A stretch of DNA of 64,000 nucleotides from Parabacteroides sp. TM07-1AC (GTDB lineage Bacteria > Bacteroidota > Bacteroidia > Bacteroidales > Tannerellaceae): the NCBI RefSeq assembly GCF_003480915.1, contig NZ_QUKD01000001.1, forward strand, positions 558,001 to 622,000, read 5' to 3'. This document shows, one piece after another, positions 44,126-52,186 of this stretch (its first letter is position 1; every line of letters begins with the position of its first letter). Under the pieces are notes generated by a model. That model made no database searches, was not told where the DNA came from, and was given only the letters and a program-made list of their open reading frames with translations. The translations under genes were made by a program, and so were the position numbers.

Positions 44126-44959
44126 CTATTCGGAAGGAAGATCGATAAACGCCGAACGGAACAGTCCGTGATATCCGGAATAGACCGGTTCACAGGCATT
44201 GGAAAGCTGGGCCGGTGTAAATCCGGAAAAATCTTTCAGCTCTTTTACCAGGTGCGACTTGTCATAGTAACCGCATTCATAAGCCAGTTCTGTCAATGTC
44301 ATGCCGGTATGCAACTGCATCAAATGGTGCAACTTCTGAAAACGCATGATTTGCAGGAAATCTTTCGGGTTCACTCCGATCTTTTCACAAAAAACACGTC
44401 TGAACTGTTTGTGACACAGACAGGCGGTTTGCGCCAGACTATCTATATCGGCATTTCCCTGTCGGATAGAGTCTATCACCGCATGAATCCGTTTGTCATC
44501 CTCTTTATCGAGCCGGTACATACGGCGGAACAGAAATTTTTCTATCAAGTCGACACATGATAAATCATCAGTCGTCTCGTTTAGACATTGTTCCAAATCA
44601 AGTAATTCCGGGTCCTCCAATGCATCGAGCGGAACAGGACGATCCTTCCATTCTACAGGAGGTATTTTGAAGAATCGGCTGGTCCCCGCCGGCTGAAAAA
44701 CAATGCTAATAAAATCTACACAACCGGAAAAGACAAGGTCTGTATAATCAGCCGTTATGCCATAGAAATGCGACCGGGGCAAATAATCTTTTTCCTGTGA
44801 TGAATAAGTAAAATTCCCCCGATGAAAACTTAATACCACACACCCCAACGGAACAAGGCGTTGTGAACTTCTCACAACATCTTCCATCCGCAGAAACCAA
44901 TATTGCTTCACATAAGGAGCGAGCAACACGGAAGGTTGTATGACTTTAAATTTATTCAT
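44126..44959 (-). CDS. AraC-family transcriptional regulator
   Basis: Regulator of 277 residues. An N-terminal DUF6597-like domain (QPSVLLAPYVKQYWFLR...PLGCVVLSFHRG) precedes a C-terminal AraC DNA-binding domain (LAQTACLCHKQFRRVFCEKIGVNPKDFLQIMRFQKL; ELAYECGYYDKSHLVKELKDFSGFTPAQL). It likely controls the adjacent PanE-like gene. Its upstream region contains a 12-bp match to the tRNA-Lys 3' end at 44986-44997. Confidence 0.88.
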   Translation of the reverse strand: MNKFKVIQPSVLLAPYVKQYWFLRMEDVVRSSQRLVPLGCVVLSFHRGNFTYSSQEKDYLPRSHFYGITADYTDLVFSGCVDFISIVFQPAGTSRFFKIPPVEWKDRPVPLDALEDPELLDLEQCLNETTDDLSCVDLIEKFLFRRMYRLDKEDDKRIHAVIDSIRQGNADIDSLAQTACLCHKQFRRVFCEKIGVNPKDFLQIMRFQKLHHLMQLHTGMTLTELAYECGYYDKSHLVKELKDFSGFTPAQLSNACEPVYSGYHGLFRSAFIDLPSE

Positions 44960-44985
44960 ATCGGGACAAAGTTAAGGTTATTACA

Positions 44986-44997
44986 TGATCCGCCTGG
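44986..44997 (-). repeat. 12-bp tRNA-Lys 3'-end fragment
   Basis: TGATCCGCCTGG is identical to bases 49296-49307 at the tRNA-Lys 3' end and to 45145-45156. It lies 27 nt upstream of the AraC start. It is probably a relic of an earlier integration at the tRNA. Confidence 0.55.
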
Positions 44998-45082
44998 TGT
45001 AAAAAAAGGACAAATATGAATGCCCGAGGAAAGAAAAAAGCATTTTGGAACACAGACTTCTGCACATAATAAGAAATAAAAA

Positions 45083-45114
45083 AACTCCTACAATACCTGA
45101 ATATTGTAGGAGTT
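45083..45114 (-). terminator. tRNA-Lys terminator, outer copy
   Basis: AACTCCTACAATA (45083-45095) pairs with TATTGTAGGAGTT (45102-45114). The same 13-nt arms recur at 49229-49260 behind tRNA-Lys. It lies 29 nt beyond the tRNA-end fragment, as a terminator would lie behind the tRNA gene. Confidence 0.8.
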
Positions 45115-45143
45115 ATTCTTTTTAAGAACTTAGCTTGTTTTCA

Positions 45144-45166
45144 GTGATCCGCCTGGGTCTTGAACC
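45144..45166 (-). repeat. displaced tRNA-Lys 3' end (att site)
   Basis: Fourteen bases (45144-45157) are identical to 49295-49308, the acceptor end and start of the T-arm of tRNA-Lys. The next nine match at six positions. This is the signature of an element that entered the tRNA 3' end and pushed the original end to its far side. The T-loop part has decayed. Confidence 0.8.
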
Positions 45167-45341
45167 AAACGTTATTTCTTCCTCAATATCAGTACTTTCA
45201 GAAATTTAGGCTTTACATCCGTCACGCTTTAGTCCTTAAAAACTGTCTGCTGTTGTCCGGTGTCTGTCTGCCAACATCTTGGGTTCAAATGTACGCATTA
45301 TTTTTGGACTATGCAAATCGTTGAAAATAAACATTCTAAGG

Positions 45342-45394
45342 TTAGTGCAAGGTGCAAGCTATATATATAGATATATACTTGCACCTTGCACTAA
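45342..45394. repeat. 53-bp near-perfect palindrome
   Basis: Perfect 17-nt arms (45342-45358, 45378-45394) flank a 19-nt AT-only-like centre (TATATATAGATATATA) that is itself nearly palindromic. It sits just inside the element's left end. It could be a terminator, a transfer-related site or a dispersed repeat. Confidence 0.75.
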
Positions 45395-45503
45395 AAATTT
45401 AAGACTAAAAGAAAAAGAGGATACTTTTGCTTGTCTAAGACAATGCCTTTTTATTATTTTGCATTTGTATATTTGTTAGTTTAAATATGTTAGAACATCC
45501 AAT

Positions 45504-46067
45504 ATGAGTATCAATGATATAATAAACAGTATTTATGAACTACCACAAGTATCTCTTAACACCTTAATTCGTTTGGTGTCAGAGGTTGAGTATCCTAAAC
45601 ATTTTCATTTGTTTTTAGAAAACAGAAAAGGAACTAAATCTTATTTTGTAAAAAAAGGAATAGTAAGGGCATATACCCATAAAGATGATAAGGATATTAC
45701 ATTTTGGCTTGGTCAAGAAGGTGATTTAATATTTCCGTTGCAGACTCTTTTTGCGGGTTTAGGAGAATACACTAATGTAGAGCTATTAGAAGATTGTGTT
45801 TTATATGAAATTGACTTAGAACAATTACAATCTTTGTACTACACTGATATACATATTGCGAACTGGGGACGTAAATATGCAGAATATGCTTGCATAAAAT
45901 CAGAGAAGTTGTTTATAGCCCGACAATTTAAGACATCTTTAGAAAGGTATCAAGAACTTATAAACGAATATCCCAGTATAACACAACGTGTTCAATTAGG
46001 TATAGTAGCATCTTATTTAGGTATTTCCCAAGTTAATTTGAGCCGTATTCGAGCCCAAATAAAGTGA
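45504..46067 (+). CDS. Crp/Fnr-family transcriptional regulator
   Basis: Regulator of 187 residues with a cyclic-nucleotide-binding-like domain (HLFLENRKGTKSYFVKKGIVRAYTHKDDKDITFWLGQEGD) and a short C-terminal helix-turn-helix (TQRVQLGIVASYLGISQVNLSRIRAQ). The nucleotide-binding residues are not the Crp set, as is usual in Bacteroidetes members. No Fe-S cysteines of the Fnr type are seen. It is in the mobile element, 91 nt ahead of the SMR exporter gene, and may control it. Confidence 0.85.
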   Translation: MSINDIINSIYELPQVSLNTLIRLVSEVEYPKHFHLFLENRKGTKSYFVKKGIVRAYTHKDDKDITFWLGQEGDLIFPLQTLFAGLGEYTNVELLEDCVLYEIDLEQLQSLYYTDIHIANWGRKYAEYACIKSEKLFIARQFKTSLERYQELINEYPSITQRVQLGIVASYLGISQVNLSRIRAQIK

Positions 46068-46158
46068 ATAATTTATCAAATGTAAAACGCTTTTTTAAAA
46101 CATGTAAAAAAGAAATAACCTGCAAATAGCGAACTTTGCGCTCAAAAAAATAAAAACG

Positions 46159-46485
46159 ATGAATTGGTTGCTTTTAGTTTTATCGGGGTGCATTGAACTC
46201 GCTTTTACGTTTTGCTTGGGAAAAGTAAGCAAGAGTATGGGATTGGAGAAAGGGTTATGGTGTTTAGGAACTGTTAGTGCTATTGCATTAAGCCTATTTA
46301 TTATAACTAAAGTTCTCAAAACATTACCAATAGGTACAGCCTATGCCGTTTGGACTGGGATAGGTGCAGTTGGGACAGTGTTAATGGGTATTATCTTCTT
46401 TAAGGAACCTGTAAGTTTTGGAAGATTGTTTTTTATATTTACATTAATAGCTTCTATTATAGGTTTAAAAGTAGTATCTGCTTAA
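46159..46485 (+). CDS. small multidrug resistance (SMR) exporter, Gdx/SugE-like
   Basis: Four-helix proton-coupled exporter of 108 residues that works as a dimer. The essential Glu is Glu13 in GCIELAFTF. The third helix reads LPIGTAYAVWTGIGAVGTVLMG, closer to the SugE/Gdx (guanidinium exporter) branch than to EmrE. Substrate assignment is inferred from this motif only; broad quaternary-ammonium export is the alternative. No guanidine riboswitch was recognized in the 91 nt upstream. It is strongly AT-rich like the rest of the element. Confidence 0.88.
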   Translation: MNWLLLVLSGCIELAFTFCLGKVSKSMGLEKGLWCLGTVSAIALSLFIITKVLKTLPIGTAYAVWTGIGAVGTVLMGIIFFKEPVSFGRLFFIFTLIASIIGLKVVSA

Positions 46486-46577
46486 AAAATAAAATTTTAA
46501 TAGTACATTTTATAACTAAATGAGCATTGTTTTTATTCATCAGTGCTCATTTTATTTGCTAAATAAGAAGGTTGTAA

Positions 46578-47426
46578 ATGAAAGAAAGGATAAGGCAGAT
46601 ATTATTGGATATTGATTCAGAGATTGATGAAATAGACTTCTATGGTTATGATATTATTTCAATTTCTCTTTCGATGGCGCACCGTTTACGGGTTATCCTT
46701 AATGACCTAAGAGAAGAACTACAAAATTATGTTTTTTCAACTAAGGAGGATGAAATATTATTTTTTAAGGCACAAAAACCGGAAATACTTGGGCGGTTGT
46801 TGTATTTTCATAAAATATACCGTATAGAAACGCAATGTCCTAATGGTAGTAATGAAGCCGTTAGAAGCTATCTTAATAAGGAACTGGACAATCTGACCTA
46901 TTTCTTCAATAGGAATTTAGATTTTTATCAGTATTATCGTTCACATTCAACCGTATATGATGAATACTATTTTGTTCGTGGAAAAGCTGATTTAAGATTA
47001 TGTACGGATAGCGCACAACTTGACAAAGACCCAAATTTCTCAACTGGATATGATTACAAGGTCGCAAAAATTATAGCCAATGAGATGTTACGTATTTATT
47101 TAAATAAGAGGTTAGTTAAACTGGAAACCGATAATCTTGTAGAAGATAACCTGCAAAAAGGCACGAAATATCCTTTTCGTTTTACGGGTAAAAAAGTTTT
47201 TCTTATAGAATTGGGTTATTCTCTTGTTTCTTCGGGGGACATTAACAATGGAAATGTGGAAATTAAAGAAATAATGAACTTTCTCGGCACAGTGTTTCAA
47301 GTGGAATTAGGGGATTATTATGCTGCTTATATTGCCATGAAAGAACGGAAGAAAGACCGAACGGCATATCTTACCCGTTTGCAAGATTGTCTGATTAAGC
47401 GTATGGACGAAGATGATAGCAAATAA
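46578..47426 (+). CDS. RteC-family protein
   Basis: Homologue (282 residues) of RteC, the regulator that turns on excision of CTnDOT-type conjugative transposons. The family blocks EILFFKAQKPEILGRLLYFHKIYRIE and YDYKVAKIIANEMLRIYL are visible. A helix-turn-helix-like segment is near the C-terminus (MNFLGTVFQVELGDYYAAYIAMKERKKDRTAYLTRL; core GDYYAAYIAMKERKKDRT). No RteA/RteB two-component genes or excision genes are present, so it may act on the local integrase or on an element elsewhere. A hairpin terminator follows. Confidence 0.88.
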   Translation: MKERIRQILLDIDSEIDEIDFYGYDIISISLSMAHRLRVILNDLREELQNYVFSTKEDEILFFKAQKPEILGRLLYFHKIYRIETQCPNGSNEAVRSYLNKELDNLTYFFNRNLDFYQYYRSHSTVYDEYYFVRGKADLRLCTDSAQLDKDPNFSTGYDYKVAKIIANEMLRIYLNKRLVKLETDNLVEDNLQKGTKYPFRFTGKKVFLIELGYSLVSSGDINNGNVEIKEIMNFLGTVFQVELGDYYAAYIAMKERKKDRTAYLTRLQDCLIKRMDEDDSK

Positions 47427-47471
47427 TATTTTTTTCTTTTCGCAAGTAATTATGTTCTTGCAATAAATAAA

Positions 47472-47501
47472 CCATTCAGTATTTCAATTAATATTGAATG
47501 G
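47472..47501 (+). terminator. terminator after rteC
   Basis: CCATTCAGTATT (47472-47483) pairs with AATATTGAATGG (47490-47501) with one G-T pair. It begins 46 nt after the RteC stop and is followed by a T-rich stretch. Confidence 0.65.
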
Positions 47502-47798
47502 CTTATTGTTTTCATTCAATCTTGCCATATTGAAATCTTGCTTTCAATCAATCAAGCTATCAATACTTCAATAAAACAAGATTGCAGGATTGCAAAATAA
47601 ACTCATCGGTCGGGGAGCGCCCAGCGGCAAGGGGCGGGACCACCCGTCCCGACGAGCGAAAAATCTTTAGTTAGGGAATGTTTTTCTTTTACTGGCAACA
47701 CGACTTCGGAGTGAATTTGCCCAAGGTGTTTTGTGGCACGGAAAACGGTTCTATGTGCCATAGAACACACCTTGCTGTTATCTGACGATAACATGATT
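47502..47798. other. non-coding stretch with GC-rich patch, integrase tail side
   Basis: AT-rich DNA with short direct repeats (ATTCAATC, AATCAAGC) up to about 47600. A GC-rich patch at 47606-47660 follows, holding a CGGGAC/GTCCCG hairpin near 47637-47655. The patch contrasts sharply with its surroundings and may be a relic of an older mobilization region. A 63-codon frame on the minus strand (47603-47794) is not credible as a gene. Confidence 0.55.
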
Positions 47799-49025
47799 TC
47801 ATCGGCTGGCAGTCCGGTGTGTAGCGTCCAACTTTTGAGCTAACATTTCCATATCGTTACTGACCTTCAAATCGGTAATCCTCGCATAAATTTGAGTGGT
47901 TCTGATATTGGTATGTCCCAAAATCTTAGATACCGTTTCAATGGGAACACCATTGGAAAGCAGCACCGAAGTCGCACAAGAATGCCTTGCGACATGATAG
48001 GTCAAGTTCTTTTCAATTCCGCAAATGGCTGCGATTTCTTTTAGGTAATCATTCATTTTCTGATTGCTGATAACTGGTAAAATCTTACCGTTTGGCAATT
48101 TATCTTTGTACTTTTCCAATATGGCTTTTGGTATATCCAGCAATCGGACGGTAGATGTAACATTTGTTTTGTGTCTTTTCCGTATAATCCACAAATTACC
48201 GTCAAATCCGGTACGAATGTCCTCCTGCCTTAACTCGCATACATCAATGTAGGAAAGTGCCGTATAGCAGCTAAAAATGAACAAATCACGTACTTGTTCC
48301 AGTCGCTTGGTGCAGAACTTGTGATTGTAAATAGCGGTAATTTCTTCCATAGTCAGATAATCCCTATCGGTACGTTCAAATTTTACCCGATAAGACCCGA
48401 AAGGGTCGGCAGTCACCAAACCCGTATTCTTGGCAAAGTTTACCACTGTGCGAAAGCGTTGTACGAACTTCATAGCCGTATTATGGCTACATCCGTAGTT
48501 GTTCTTGATATACAGCAGGAAATCTTCAATGAATACCACATTTATATCTTTTATGAGCATGTCGGAAACGGAGTACTTGAACTTCATAAACTCGATAAGC
48601 CGTTTCTTTGTCAGTTCATAACGTGAATAGGTTTTGTCTGTGGTATTCATTTTGACCTTTTGTAAATACTGCTCGTTGTGCTGTTTGAAGAACTCTATCA
48701 AAGTCCGTTCTCTTGCTATCTTGCCTAAAAAAGCGTTCTTTACCAGTTCTGCGGTTACATATCCGTCTTGCGCCATTAACGCATGGTAATGTTGATGAAC
48801 TGTGCTGCGAATACTTTCCAGCATGGAATTGATGTGTACGGCTTCTGCGGTTCTGCCGGAAGCCTTGCCTAATTTCACGCTCCAGTGAGCCGGATTTATT
48901 TCCAGCTTGGTGTTAAACTGGGCTACAACTTGGTCAATAGTGATACGTGCGATAATCGGTGCGTTACCATTCTTCTTTACTGCATTTCGTTTGACGAAAT
49001 AGAGTAGCTTAAAAGTACTTCTCAT
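47799..49025 (-). CDS. tyrosine recombinase (integrase) of the tRNA-Lys element
   Basis: Site-specific integrase of 408 residues. N-terminal arm-binding domain (about 1-100), SAM-like core-binding domain (about 110-210) and catalytic domain. Catalytic residues: HVAR (His344, Arg347), His371 in LGHTNIRTTQIYAR and nucleophile Tyr380. In box I the usual TGLR is TALS, so the first arginine is replaced by Ser, the same feature described for IntDOT. The gene starts 270 nt from the tRNA, with repeated GGTCAC sites between. It surely catalysed insertion into tRNA-Lys. Confidence 0.93.
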   Translation of the reverse strand: MRSTFKLLYFVKRNAVKKNGNAPIIARITIDQVVAQFNTKLEINPAHWSVKLGKASGRTAEAVHINSMLESIRSTVHQHYHALMAQDGYVTAELVKNAFLGKIARERTLIEFFKQHNEQYLQKVKMNTTDKTYSRYELTKKRLIEFMKFKYSVSDMLIKDINVVFIEDFLLYIKNNYGCSHNTAMKFVQRFRTVVNFAKNTGLVTADPFGSYRVKFERTDRDYLTMEEITAIYNHKFCTKRLEQVRDLFIFSCYTALSYIDVCELRQEDIRTGFDGNLWIIRKRHKTNVTSTVRLLDIPKAILEKYKDKLPNGKILPVISNQKMNDYLKEIAAICGIEKNLTYHVARHSCATSVLLSNGVPIETVSKILGHTNIRTTQIYARITDLKVSNDMEMLAQKLDATHRTASR

Positions 49026-49125
49026 AATCTCTTTTTTTAGTTACAAACTTAAATTGATAAACTGAAAATGAGATATTTGCAGTACGGACAAATCAAGACA
49101 ACAAACCGCCAATTTTGGACATTCC

Positions 49126-49210
49126 GTGACCTAAAATCTTAGAGGGTGGACAGGTCACGAATTGGTCACGAAAGTGTGTCTTTTTGTGACCTTTTCGTGT
49201 CTTAGGTCAC
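49126..49210. repeat. GGTCAC repeats, probable integrase arm-type sites
   Basis: Five copies of GTGACC/GGTCAC in 85 bp: 49126, 49153, 49164, 49186 and 49205. Two direct GGTCACGAA copies are 11 bp apart, one helical turn, and GTGACCTAA at 49126 is inverted as TTAGGTCAC at 49202. They lie 85-170 bp from the crossover region, where arm-type sites of tyrosine integrases are found. Confidence 0.6.
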
Positions 49211-49228
49211 AGACATTATACAAAGAAA

Positions 49229-49260
49229 AACTCCTACAATACCTTGATATTGTAGGAGTT
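49229..49260 (-). terminator. tRNA-Lys terminator, element-borne copy
   Basis: Arms 49229-49241 and 49248-49260 are identical in sequence to those at 45083-45114. It lies 35 nt downstream of tRNA-Lys and would end its transcript. Because it is inside the element, the element restores both the tRNA end and its terminator on insertion. Confidence 0.8.
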
Positions 49261-49295
49261 GTACATTTACTGTCCATTTCTGTCCAGCGTTTCTG

Positions 49296-49368
49296 TGATC
49301 CGCCTGGGGTTCGAACCCAGGACCCCATCCTTAAAAGGGATGTGCTCTACCTGCTGAGCTAGCGAATC
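49296..49368 (-). tRNA. tRNA-Lys (anticodon TTT)
   Basis: 73-nt tRNA with acceptor GATTCGC/GCGGATC, D-arm containing AGCTCAGCAGGTAGAGC, anticodon stem CATCC/GGATG around loop CTTTTAA, and T-arm CCTGG-GTTCGAAC-CCAGG. Discriminator A; CCA is not encoded. Its 3' end is the insertion site of the adjacent element. Confidence 0.95.
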
Positions 49369-49511
49369 ATCCTATGCGTTACTTCTGTAATGCGGGTGCA
49401 AAGATAGAGGGTTGTTTTATATTATGCAAATATTCCAATAACTTTTTTACATAAATTTCAGTCAGCGGTTAAAAACACGCTGGCTTACTGCACATAACAA
49501 ACACTACTTTT

Positions 49512-52028
49512 TTACTCCGTTTTTTCCGGTATCACCTCCAGATGTTCACCATTCACCAAAACCCTGACCGGTGAAGGATTCGGCGACGACAATTTCCAGT
49601 CAGTCACTCTCCCGTCTTTCCAAGAAAGATCGACACTGATATTTCCCCGTGCCCTGACACCCTTTATCTGCCCTTCCGGCCACGCCCGGCAAGGAGCAGG
49701 CAACAACTGGATCACATCATTATGCGACTGCACCAGCATCTCGATCATCGCCGCAGCAATCCCGTAATTGCCGTCGATCTGCAAAGGGATATGATGCGTC
49801 GTAAACAGATTATCAAGCATATTGTAAGTCATCAGCCCCTCCAGCATAGCATGCGCCTTGTCTCCCTCCTGTAACCGTGCCCAAAGCATAGAACGCCAGG
49901 TCCATGCCCACGACCGGCGGCTGTTCCCCGTATTCTTACGCCATAACAACGACTTGCGGGCAGCTTCAGCCAGTTCGGGAGTCTTTTCAATACTGATCGT
50001 ACTTCCCGGATAAACAGCAAACAAGTGCGACGTGTGCCGGTGATCCGTCTCCGGTTCACGGTCGATCATCCACTCCATTAAATTACCCTTCCTGCCGATC
50101 TGGGGAGGATACAGACGTGCAGCCTTTTCCTCCAGCGCAGCCGCCCATTCCCGGTCGACATTCAGGATACGTGCCGCCCGGATCGTGTTCAGGAAAAGCT
50201 CGGAAACAATCTGCTGGTCGTGCGCCACACCGTCTTCGCCACGAGGACCATGCTCCGGCGACCAACCGTTAGGAACTACCAACGTCCCCTCCTTCACACC
50301 CGCCAGCTCCGGATACAAAGAGACATCCACCGGCTTATATTCGCTCTCGAAACTTTTACCGCCTTCACCCAAAGTTTTCAAATGACTTTCCCAGTATTCA
50401 CACAACTCCTTCATCATCGGATAAGCCTGCCGGCGCAGATAAGCAGTATCCTGTGTAAACGCAAAATGTTCCCAGATATGCAGACCGTACCAGGCTGAAC
50501 CCGGCAAATTCACCTGCCAGCCGTTTCCTCCGAAAGGATTATGAGAAGTATAAACGATCCAGCCGTTCGTTTGTGTCCCGCCCCGGTCACCGATAGCCTC
50601 CAGATATTCGAGCGTAGCCAGGCGGTTCGGTTCACGCATTGCGGAAAGGTAGTCGATCATCGGAAGATGACACTCCGGCAGATTTCCTGTTTCAGGCAGC
50701 CAGTAAACCATTTGGAAATTGATGTTGCTGTGGTAATCGTTTCCCCAGGGAGCGGCGATCATCCCGTTCCATATTCCCTGAAGACCGGCGGGCAGGCTGC
50801 CCGGACGTGAAGTCGAGATCATCAGGTAACGCCCGAAATTAAACAAGATCTCCTCCAATCCCGGATCAGCCGCCTGCCGCCTGTATGCCTCCAGACGACG
50901 CGGTACAGACAACCGCTGCAGTGAATCGGGCGATGACGGCAAATCCAACTCCATCCTGCCGAATAATTCCCCGAAATCTTTCAAATGTCTTTTATGTAAT
51001 TCCGGATAGTCCAGACCACGAATCCGTTCCATCCGTTGTGCGATCTTCGCAGCCGGCTCTTCACCCCGCCAGCCTTTCCGGAAATCCATCTCATAATTAG
51101 TTTCGATCGCAAGAATGACCGTGCAGGAATCGGCACCCGCCAGACGCAAGCTCTCCGGTCTCGTTTCGAGCGTTCCGCCGTAATGGACAACGGTTGCTTT
51201 CGCCTCGCAATTCATTCCGTTCGCCAGGTGGCTGGTCAGTGTCAGCGACTGTTTCCCTACTGAGATCCGGTCTTGTATCCGCTGCAAGGCAAAAGATAAG
51301 CCGGCAGTCAGTCCGCCCGGTCGATCGGCCCGGTAATGCAATACCATCACCTGGTCCGGATAACTGCAGAAAGCCGTACCTGACACGGTGACTCCGTTAC
51401 GGGTTGCGACAGAAGCCACCTCGCCCCTATCCAGTAAGATTTCACGGACAAACGATCCGCGTTTTACAGGAGCATTGAAGTCGACAATAAAATCCCCGAC
51501 AGGCTGATACCCGCCAAAACCGTCCTCGGTCACATCGGGTCCGTTCTCGCCGTCAAAGCTCTTGTCGCCTTTGTTGTTGATCGTTCCGCCATTACGGCCA
51601 CCCGACCAGAAAGAGACTTCGTTCAGGGCATAGCGGTCACGCCCGCTGCCATGAAAGACCGATGCAGCCAACCGTCCGTTGCCTATAGGATAAGGTTCTC
51701 CCTCCCACAAACGGACTGGATTCGGATATTTCCCGCCGGTTGCCGCATCCGTTTCTTCATCCAGATAATCCTGTCCCTCGTTAGATTGCCAACGTTTGAT
51801 CTCCGATGAAGGATCAGGGACACGCGGCAGCTGCGGCACGAGATCGCCTTCCCATACATTATCGTACAGATCGGAAGTCAGTCCCCGTTCATCTTCATTC
51901 TCAAAAACTCTTGTAAAAGCCGGTCGATCAGACCACACACGCTGCGTATCCTCACGCGTCACAGCCGGCGTGCATGCAAACAGTGTCACGACCGGCAGCA
52001 GAATCAGAAAGGCTAACTTACTATTCAT
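49512..52028 (-). CDS. GH95 alpha-L-fucosidase/galactosidase, lipoprotein
   Basis: Glycoside hydrolase of family 95 (838 residues), usually alpha-1,2-L-fucosidase, sometimes alpha-L-galactosidase. The start is ATG 52028, which gives a lipoprotein signal with lipobox TLFAC; an upstream start 10 codons earlier spoils it. Visible elements: LWEGEPYPIGNGRLAASVFHG near residue 115 (N-terminal beta domain), SNINFQMVYW (the two Asn that assist catalysis in AfcA), GWSPEHGPRG (Glu acid) and QIDGNYGIAA (Asp base). It is alone, with the tRNA-Lys element downstream and ettA divergent. Confidence 0.92.
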   Translation of the reverse strand: MNSKLAFLILLPVVTLFACTPAVTREDTQRVWSDRPAFTRVFENEDERGLTSDLYDNVWEGDLVPQLPRVPDPSSEIKRWQSNEGQDYLDEETDAATGGKYPNPVRLWEGEPYPIGNGRLAASVFHGSGRDRYALNEVSFWSGGRNGGTINNKGDKSFDGENGPDVTEDGFGGYQPVGDFIVDFNAPVKRGSFVREILLDRGEVASVATRNGVTVSGTAFCSYPDQVMVLHYRADRPGGLTAGLSFALQRIQDRISVGKQSLTLTSHLANGMNCEAKATVVHYGGTLETRPESLRLAGADSCTVILAIETNYEMDFRKGWRGEEPAAKIAQRMERIRGLDYPELHKRHLKDFGELFGRMELDLPSSPDSLQRLSVPRRLEAYRRQAADPGLEEILFNFGRYLMISTSRPGSLPAGLQGIWNGMIAAPWGNDYHSNINFQMVYWLPETGNLPECHLPMIDYLSAMREPNRLATLEYLEAIGDRGGTQTNGWIVYTSHNPFGGNGWQVNLPGSAWYGLHIWEHFAFTQDTAYLRRQAYPMMKELCEYWESHLKTLGEGGKSFESEYKPVDVSLYPELAGVKEGTLVVPNGWSPEHGPRGEDGVAHDQQIVSELFLNTIRAARILNVDREWAAALEEKAARLYPPQIGRKGNLMEWMIDREPETDHRHTSHLFAVYPGSTISIEKTPELAEAARKSLLWRKNTGNSRRSWAWTWRSMLWARLQEGDKAHAMLEGLMTYNMLDNLFTTHHIPLQIDGNYGIAAAMIEMLVQSHNDVIQLLPAPCRAWPEGQIKGVRARGNISVDLSWKDGRVTDWKLSSPNPSPVRVLVNGEHLEVIPEKTE

Positions 52029-52120
52029 CGATTTTCTATATTTCGTTTTTCCATTCAAGACTGTAAATGTACACTATTATAGGTGCAAAAGAAAGATCAT
52101 CGGGTATATAAGATATTATT

Positions 52121-52150
52121 TTCGAATCTGAAGATATTTCCGTAAGTTTG
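52121..52150 (+). promoter_or_regulatory. promoter of ettA
   Basis: TTCG (52121-52124) and TAAGTTTG (52143-52150), 18 nt apart, fit the Bacteroidetes consensus with one mismatch. The box lies upstream of the chosen ATG and rules out an earlier in-frame start at 52148. Confidence 0.55.
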
Positions 52151-52186
52151 TCCTGGAAAAAAATTAATAAACATACTTTAATTAAT

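Larger units (their letters stand above)
44998..45503. other. left end of the tRNA-Lys element and flank
   Basis: No convincing gene. The interval contains a terminator copy (45083-45114), a tRNA-Lys end copy (45144-45166) and a 53-bp near-palindrome (45342-45394). A TATATTTG box at 45468-45475 may be the -7 element of the Crp/Fnr-type gene, but no spaced TTTG was found. Confidence 0.7.
45144..49308. mobile_element. small integrative element in tRNA-Lys
   Basis: A 4.2-kb AT-rich segment bounded by tRNA-Lys end copies. From left: palindrome, Crp/Fnr-type regulator, SMR exporter, RteC, GC-rich patch, tyrosine integrase next to the tRNA. No relaxase, coupling protein, transfer or replication gene is present. 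It is therefore either a decayed conjugative element or a minimal element mobilized in trans. The integrase type and RteC relate it to CTnDOT-like elements. Confidence 0.85.

Noticed and set aside
45279..45479. 66-codon plus-strand frame at the left end of the element
   Set aside because: It reads through the 53-bp palindrome and the leader of the Crp/Fnr-type gene; no coding character.
46068..46158. Guanidine riboswitch ahead of the Gdx/SugE-like exporter
   Set aside because: The interval is short and AT-rich and shows no conserved riboswitch motifs.
47603..47794. 63-codon minus-strand frame in the mobile element
   Set aside because: It spans the GC-rich patch, has odd composition and no family resemblance; more likely non-coding.
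49162..49362. 66-codon frame across the arm sites, terminator and tRNA-Lys
   Set aside because: Overlaps a functional tRNA and repeated integrase sites; chance frame.
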